From Deinococcus marmoris DSM 12784 (GTDB lineage Bacteria; Deinococcota; Deinococci; Deinococcales; Deinococcaceae): a stretch of DNA of 27,259 nt. The translations under genes were made by a program, and so were the position numbers. This document shows, in pieces, positions 24,001 to 27,259 of the stretch. Position 1 is the stretch's first letter, and every line of letters starts with the position of its first letter. Below the pieces are notes generated by a model. The model searched no databases, was not told where the DNA came from, and saw only the letters and a program-made list of their open reading frames with translations. The stretch covers positions 1 through 27,259 of the forward strand of contig NZ_JNIV01000065.1 in NCBI RefSeq assembly GCF_000701405.1. Reading direction: 5' to 3'.

Positions 24001-26623
24001 ACCGGACGCTGCCGGGAACGCTGAAGTCCTGACCCCCGGAGCAGAAGTTACAGAAACTGAGGAACAGTCCACGCTGACGATGGATATCCTGCGCTCGCTC
24101 ATCAATGATCCACAGGCCCTGGAAGCACGGGTGCGGGTTTTTGCCGCTCCACGCTACCGGGGTGGCTACGAGAAAGGTGTGCATGACCACGACGCTGCTC
24201 TGATCATCCGGGCGCTGCTGCCACTTGAGGACGCGGCGGGAGCACTGATTTACCCAGCAGAGTCCCGCGCACTGGGGGTGCTGTTCTGGACCAACTGGAG
24301 TGAGCTGCATGCAAGCTGGATCCAGCGGGTTCAGAGTGCGGCCACCATCGCAGCCATGTTCGGAACACGCGGGGCGCTGGACACCGCGCAGGGTGAGCTC
24401 GCCGCCGAGATCAGCAGTTATCTGGGAGACAGCGGCATACCTGTGACACCCATCCAGGCCAGGCAGGCCGCCGATTACCTGTGCGCCGTGATCGAGGTCA
24501 GCACCCAGTCAGGCAGCACCCAGGAATCCAGCACGCCGGCTCAGCCCGTGAGACTGAGCTTCACCCGGCGGGCGGTGGACCTCGCAGACGCGCTGCGCGC
24601 GGACGCGGAGCAAACGGGCAACGCCGATCAGCTCAGCGCCTCACTGGACGTAGGCAGAGACACCTCACTCGCGCAGCGCTGGAACATGGCGCTGGCCTGG
24701 ACAGCGGCCTTGACACAGACTGAGGCGTGGACAGGTCACGGCGGCGAAGCGCCGGAAGCGGCGGCGTGGCTGCTGTTCGGTGAGGAGCTCAACACGGAGA
24801 TCCAGGAAACCGCGCTGGTCACCCGTGTGAGTGGTCTGATCGGCACGCATCCCAGGATCACGGGAGGTACGCTGACCCTGGACGTGGGCGAGACGGCAGC
24901 CCGGCTCGAAGAGCACCACACGGTGTACGTGCCGGGGATGCGCCGCTATCAGGAGGCGCGGGCCGCCGTGATGGAACGCGAGGCCGCTTCTCTGCACCTT
25001 TCCGAGTACCAGGCGCGCCCCCTGACGTCGTTCGTGCGCAGCGCCCTGATCGACGGCGTGTACCTGCCGGTGATCGGCGACAACCTCGCCAAGCAGATCG
25101 GCACCGTGGGCGAAGGGCGCCGCAGTGACCTGATGGGCCTGCTGATGCTGATCTCCCCGCCCGGCTACGGCAAGACCACCCTGATGGAGTACGTCGCCAG
25201 CCGGCTGGGACTGGTCTTCATGCGGATCAACGGCCCGTCGCTGGGACACGAGGTCACCTCCCTGGATCCCGCACTGGCCAGGGACTCCGGAGCCAGGGCG
25301 GAGCTGGAGAAGCTCGGCCTGGCGCTGGAAATGGGCAACAACGTGATGCTCTACCTCGACGACATCCAGCACCTCAGCCCCGCGTTCTTGCAGAAGTTCA
25401 TCTCGCTGACCGACGGCACGCGCCGCATTGACGGGGTCTGGCAGGGGAAACCGCGCACCTACGACCTGCGCGGACGGAGATTTGCGGTGGTGATGGCGGG
25501 CAACCCCTACACCGAGTCCGGCGAGGTCTTCCGGGTACCGGACATGCTGGCCAACCGTGCTGACGTGTACAACCTCGGCGACGTGCTCAGCGGCATGCAG
25601 GACGCCTTCCTGATGAGCTACATCGAGAACAGCCTCACCTCCAACCCGGTGCTGGCCGCACTCTCGGGCCGTGACCCGGCAGACCTGGCCCTGCTGGTGG
25701 AGCGCGCGCAGGGACGCGAGGTGAGCCTGTCGGGGCTGAAGTCCGGTCTGGGCGAGGGCGAGGCCGGGGAGATGGTCGAGACCCTGCGGCGCCTGCTGCG
25801 GGTGCGTGACGTGCTCTCGGCGGTCAACGCGCAGTACATCGCCAGTGCCGCGCAGGATGACCGCTACCGCACCGAGCCGCCGTTCCGGCTGCAGGGCAGC
25901 TACCGCAACATGAACCGGCTGGCCGAGAAAATCCAGCCGGTGATGAACGACACCGAGATTGCGGGGCTGATCGCAGACCACTATCTCGGCGAAGCCCAGC
26001 TGCTGACCAGCGGCGCCGAGGAAAACCTGCTCAAGCTCGCCGAAATCCAGGGCACGCTGACCCTGGAACAGGACGCGCGCTGGCAGCAGATCCGCACCGG
26101 CTTCCTGCGGGACCGGGCGATCGGCGGGGCCGGGACCGACGTGGGCGGACGAGTGGTAGCGCAGCTGGCCGACATCGCTGCCGGGATGAACGCTCAAACC
26201 ACCGCCCTGAAGGAAGGGGTAAGGGAAGCGGAGGTGCGCGGTCACTCCGCCGGATGGGATGCGGCCACGCAAGCCAGCATTCTGGCCGCGCTACAGTCCG
26301 TGGAAGAGGAACTCGCAGCAGTGCGTCAGAGGGGGGCTGCGACAAGCACAGCCACAACCGCACACACAGAACCTGCACCAGTGACACTCGAAATTATTAT
26401 GGGCGCGCTGGAGGGAGCCTTCGCACCGCTGCTGTCCATCATCGCGTCGTCCAGCGTGCGTGACCGGGAGCTGAGTGACTCGCTGGGTGACATCGCCGAC
26501 GCGCTGAAAGGAGCGCAGGCACACGGCCGGACGCTGAGCCTGGGACGGCACCCCCGAAAGCAGGACGTGGCCTGGGGGGAGACGGATGTGAAAGAACCCG
26601 GTCAGGAAGAGGAGAAGCTGTAA
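21041..26623 (+). CDS. Very large DUF3686/AAA+ ATPase ('DNA repair ATPase' family)
   Basis: A 1860-residue protein. The start at 21041 is chosen because AGGGA lies 7 nt upstream; an ATG at 21011 is also in frame. The first 50 residues are Thr/Glu-rich and probably disordered. Residues about 55-455 match DUF3686, with GRVRIHTPFTALGRDLVEAG, FAELYAYYKDARLLQL, GRHPHLNILDTLYVETR and TRVHPMQVWKTPF. A long helical, coiled-coil-rich section follows (about 490-870), then a less clear middle region. The AAA+ module has Walker A SPPGYGKTT (Lys1378), Walker B VMLYLDDIQ (Asp1440-Asp1441), sensor-1 Asn1488 in AGNP and an Arg in LANRADV. The name 'DNA repair' is family annotation, not proof of function. Pairing with a flotillin-like gene is a known context for the family and suggests work at the membrane. 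Confidence 0.9.
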   Translation: MTEPTPPSMPEDQTTAEVIPAPDQITGTDLTRNTEQTSGAEQNTTEQTTAEETSGAYAVLSARLAAQGAGLQSMAADLNAQRIAEFGEGEMTLLGRVRIHTPFTALGRDLVEAGPWLLFGFNAASARKGETAVGDVLSLYRLIETGGTYDVQPVPTLGTFLADPTFVRDFAELYAYYKDARLLQLLTRGTKLLAVFQMGQTIADVRVFRWEISPTGEVSYTDARGERDAAPPPRFDFEWIRAGRELEVSGRHPHLNILDTLYVETRSGTLTVKTENDTETGEGVYSEPVDDATQSLDDARFEYARVGTLILLRVLPYREQEWRGLIYNTLTRRVIRSDAMLLSCVSLPEDHGIIFPGGFYAQSGEYRDFDAQVQGMTLSGVQRSPNGEDVLYTFYEPVSGESALFVYNLIRRELAAPLFAHGEALQEGGTLTLFQAESSVPTRVHPMQVWKTPFFSDEFASRAPQSNGALGRLGNAELVRGVSNLTQVARTTGQRAQDARHYTRLTASARRLFEVHHWLADPANAALAGLLHEIIASSEAVLDEFEKVQSMHLAAREALDQARKEHRALLTDLDGRAHTEVQSFVEALELLVAERGKLLSLRDMRGIDVAAVDAMVAETTAAHTQTGEATGAFLTGPEALTPLADEIMALETGLSSADTASSRILTAQLTEIARVAGSLDTLSELLSGLPVEDAQARTALINSISGLYAKLNALRARTEGRARTAGEGEMAAQFAAQMNLFRQSVAGALGRADSPERATEELARLILAAGEIESRFGEYDTFVDALLTLRQETQLAFEERRQVLLTARERRNQTLGDTGARIVDGLGSRLERLSSPEALQAFFAGDPLVLRLRQVAGQLSAHGDVVRAGDLLSRLAAARDGAVRQLRDRSDLFEDGGNVIRLGPRHRFSVNTQALELTLLPKGGTLNVHLTGTGFMQPLHDPVLDSLEEFWDATLESESPQVYRGEYLAHLVMQAARTDAAAQTAATPDAAGNAEVLTPGAEVTETEEQSTLTMDILRSLINDPQALEARVRVFAAPRYRGGYEKGVHDHDAALIIRALLPLEDAAGALIYPAESRALGVLFWTNWSELHASWIQRVQSAATIAAMFGTRGALDTAQGELAAEISSYLGDSGIPVTPIQARQAADYLCAVIEVSTQSGSTQESSTPAQPVRLSFTRRAVDLADALRADAEQTGNADQLSASLDVGRDTSLAQRWNMALAWTAALTQTEAWTGHGGEAPEAAAWLLFGEELNTEIQETALVTRVSGLIGTHPRITGGTLTLDVGETAARLEEHHTVYVPGMRRYQEARAAVMEREAASLHLSEYQARPLTSFVRSALIDGVYLPVIGDNLAKQIGTVGEGRRSDLMGLLMLISPPGYGKTTLMEYVASRLGLVFMRINGPSLGHEVTSLDPALARDSGARAELEKLGLALEMGNNVMLYLDDIQHLSPAFLQKFISLTDGTRRIDGVWQGKPRTYDLRGRRFAVVMAGNPYTESGEVFRVPDMLANRADVYNLGDVLSGMQDAFLMSYIENSLTSNPVLAALSGRDPADLALLVERAQGREVSLSGLKSGLGEGEAGEMVETLRRLLRVRDVLSAVNAQYIASAAQDDRYRTEPPFRLQGSYRNMNRLAEKIQPVMNDTEIAGLIADHYLGEAQLLTSGAEENLLKLAEIQGTLTLEQDARWQQIRTGFLRDRAIGGAGTDVGGRVVAQLADIAAGMNAQTTALKEGVREAEVRGHSAGWDAATQASILAALQSVEEELAAVRQRGAATSTATTAHTEPAPVTLEIIMGALEGAFAPLLSIIASSSVRDRELSDSLGDIADALKGAQAHGRTLSLGRHPRKQDVAWGETDVKEPGQEEEKL

Positions 26624-26688
26624 AGAGATGAAGTCGGGCAGCCGGGAGGAGCTGATGATCAGTCTGCCAGTCACAGTTCCGGGGACGT

Positions 26689-26933
26689 TTATGCCCTGCC
26701 CACGTCAGTATCTAGTCCCGCAGCCCGTGTCTCACGGGCCAGATCCAGACCGCTGACCCCAGCCAACATCCAGTCCATTACGGCGAGGTCGGCGCGCGGT
26801 CTCCATCTGGGCTGGTTGCCCAGCGCGTGGTGGTATACGCCCGCACCAGGCAGGTTTTCACTCCCAGGGGCGCGAGAGCCGCGATCAGACGCGCTCTGAA
26901 CCGACCACTCAGGAGTGGGGGCATGACCCTCAT
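26689..26933 (-). pseudogene. Frameshifted remnant of a response-regulator receiver domain
   Basis: Read on the minus strand, an ATG at 26933 opens MRVM..., then GRFRARLIAALAPLGV, which resembles the first helix of receiver domains. Further on, in a frame shifted by 2 nt, comes RADLAVMDWMLAGVSGL (about 26745-26800), the third strand and loop of a receiver, with the phospho-acceptor Asp in VMDWML. The shift falls in a GCGCGC run near 26794-26800, so a 2-nt slip could explain it. The second frame ends at a TAA (26689-26691) before the rest of the domain. The homology of the first part is weaker than that of the second. Confidence 0.5.
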
Positions 26934-26986
26934 GTGGTTAGGCCCGCCCTGAACTGCCGCGTGATACGGACTCCGATTAAATATTT

Positions 26987-26999
26987 TACAATATATGCC
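26987..26999 (+). promoter_or_regulatory. Leaderless-type -10 box of the IS630-like gene
   Basis: TACAAT at 26987-26992 is followed by 7 nt and the ATG at 27000. The stretch before it is AT-rich (TTAAATATTT). No ribosome-binding site is seen. Confidence 0.55.
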
Positions 27000-27259
27000 A
27001 TGAAGTCCAACGCTTTCAGTCAACCTCTTCAACATGACGCCGCCGATTTCTGGCAGCTCTTCAAAACCAGCACCTGTGCCGTTCAGCGTCGTAGAGCGCA
27101 ATTCTTTGCGCTCCTGGCAGAAGGACGCTCCCTTCCTGACCTGTTAGCGCTCACCCGCTACAGTCGGATGAGCGCTTACACCCTGCTCGCCCGGTATCAC
27201 GCTCAGGGCCTGGACGGTCTCGCGGATGCACGACACGGCAATACAGGTGCACCCACGCT
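27000..27259 (+). CDS. IS630-like transposase, N-terminal part (runs off the window)
   Basis: An open frame from ATG at 27000 to the window end, 86 codons with no stop. The product has a helix-turn-helix region: RRAQFFALLAEGRSLPDL, then YSRMSAYTLLARYHAQGLDGL, then DARHGNTGAPT. The combination of a helical HTH, the Gly-Leu-Asp-Gly-Leu turn and a following basic Gly-rich linker is typical of the DNA-binding part of IS630-type transposases. The catalytic domain would lie outside, so the family call rests on the HTH alone. No left inverted repeat can be fixed. Confidence 0.6.
   Translation, partial: MKSNAFSQPLQHDAADFWQLFKTSTCAVQRRRAQFFALLAEGRSLPDLLALTRYSRMSAYTLLARYHAQGLDGLADARHGNTGAPT

Larger units (their letters stand above)
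26624..26999. other. Region between the large ATPase gene and the IS630-like gene
   Basis: Apart from the receiver-domain remnant and the -10 box at its right edge, I see no gene. GCCCGT/ACGGGC at 26722-26738 is a small stem in the remnant. No T-rich terminator for the ATPase gene is evident. AT content rises sharply at 26975-26999. Confidence 0.45.

Noticed and set aside
1..27259. CRISPR arrays, tRNA or rRNA genes
   Set aside because: No regularly spaced direct repeats and no tRNA- or rRNA-like segments were seen by eye in the gaps.

Overview
The window looks like an accessory, signalling-rich stretch from a Deinococcus-type genome (Deinococcota). The grounds are high GC with strong GC bias at third codon positions, several genes with a TANNNT -10 box only 5-10 nt before the start codon (leaderless or near-leaderless promoters), the mix of IS4, IS1182, IS5 and IS630-like elements, and a dense set of GAF/PAS sensor proteins. 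The genus is an inference; no rRNA or tRNA gene is visible.

Layout. 1-2001: the 3' end of an IS4-type transposase runs tail-to-tail into an IS1182-type element whose left end is lost. 2078-6290: two convergent GAF-type hybrid-free sensor histidine kinases; the first has a degraded G2 ATP-lid motif. 6445-7798: a stand-alone HD-GYP phosphodiesterase and a membrane-anchored DUF2726 protein, each with its own leaderless-looking promoter. 7985-12527: a minus-strand operon of a LOV-PAS-PAS-PAS-GAF-HD-GYP protein, a GAF-GAF-GGDEF diguanylate cyclase coupled to it by a GTGA stop/start overlap, and a small protein. 12528-13175 has no intact gene but holds a 45-codon remnant of a third histidine kinase, a 153-bp MITE with a 4-bp target duplication, hairpins and a terminator. 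13176-14066: a secreted alpha/beta hydrolase. 14563-17597: an orphan CheB-type methylesterase with a zinc-ribbon tail, convergent with a PAS-GGDEF-EAL protein. 17732-18580: a complete IS5-type element with perfect 17-bp inverted repeats and a TAA duplication. 18581-20262: a gene remnant and a PcfJ-like gene split by an in-frame amber codon. 20271-26623: a flotillin C-terminal half lacking its SPFH domain, then a very large DUF3686/AAA+ ATPase of the type named 'DNA repair ATPase'. 26624-27259: a frameshifted remnant of a response-regulator receiver domain and the start of an IS630-like transposase gene.

How it fits together. Four proteins make or break cyclic di-GMP (HD-GYP; LOV-HD-GYP; GAF-GGDEF; PAS-GGDEF-EAL), and the LOV/GGDEF pair looks like a blue-light-controlled switch with opposed enzymes made from one transcript. 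Two kinases, one kinase remnant and one receiver remnant suggest that the region gains and loses two-component genes. The flotillin/ATPase pair resembles the membrane-linked band-7 plus AAA+ partnership known from envelope-stress gene neighbourhoods, but here the membrane half has lost its N-terminus. The MITE end sequence matches the right end of the IS1182 element, so the IS family has probably mobilised the small element.
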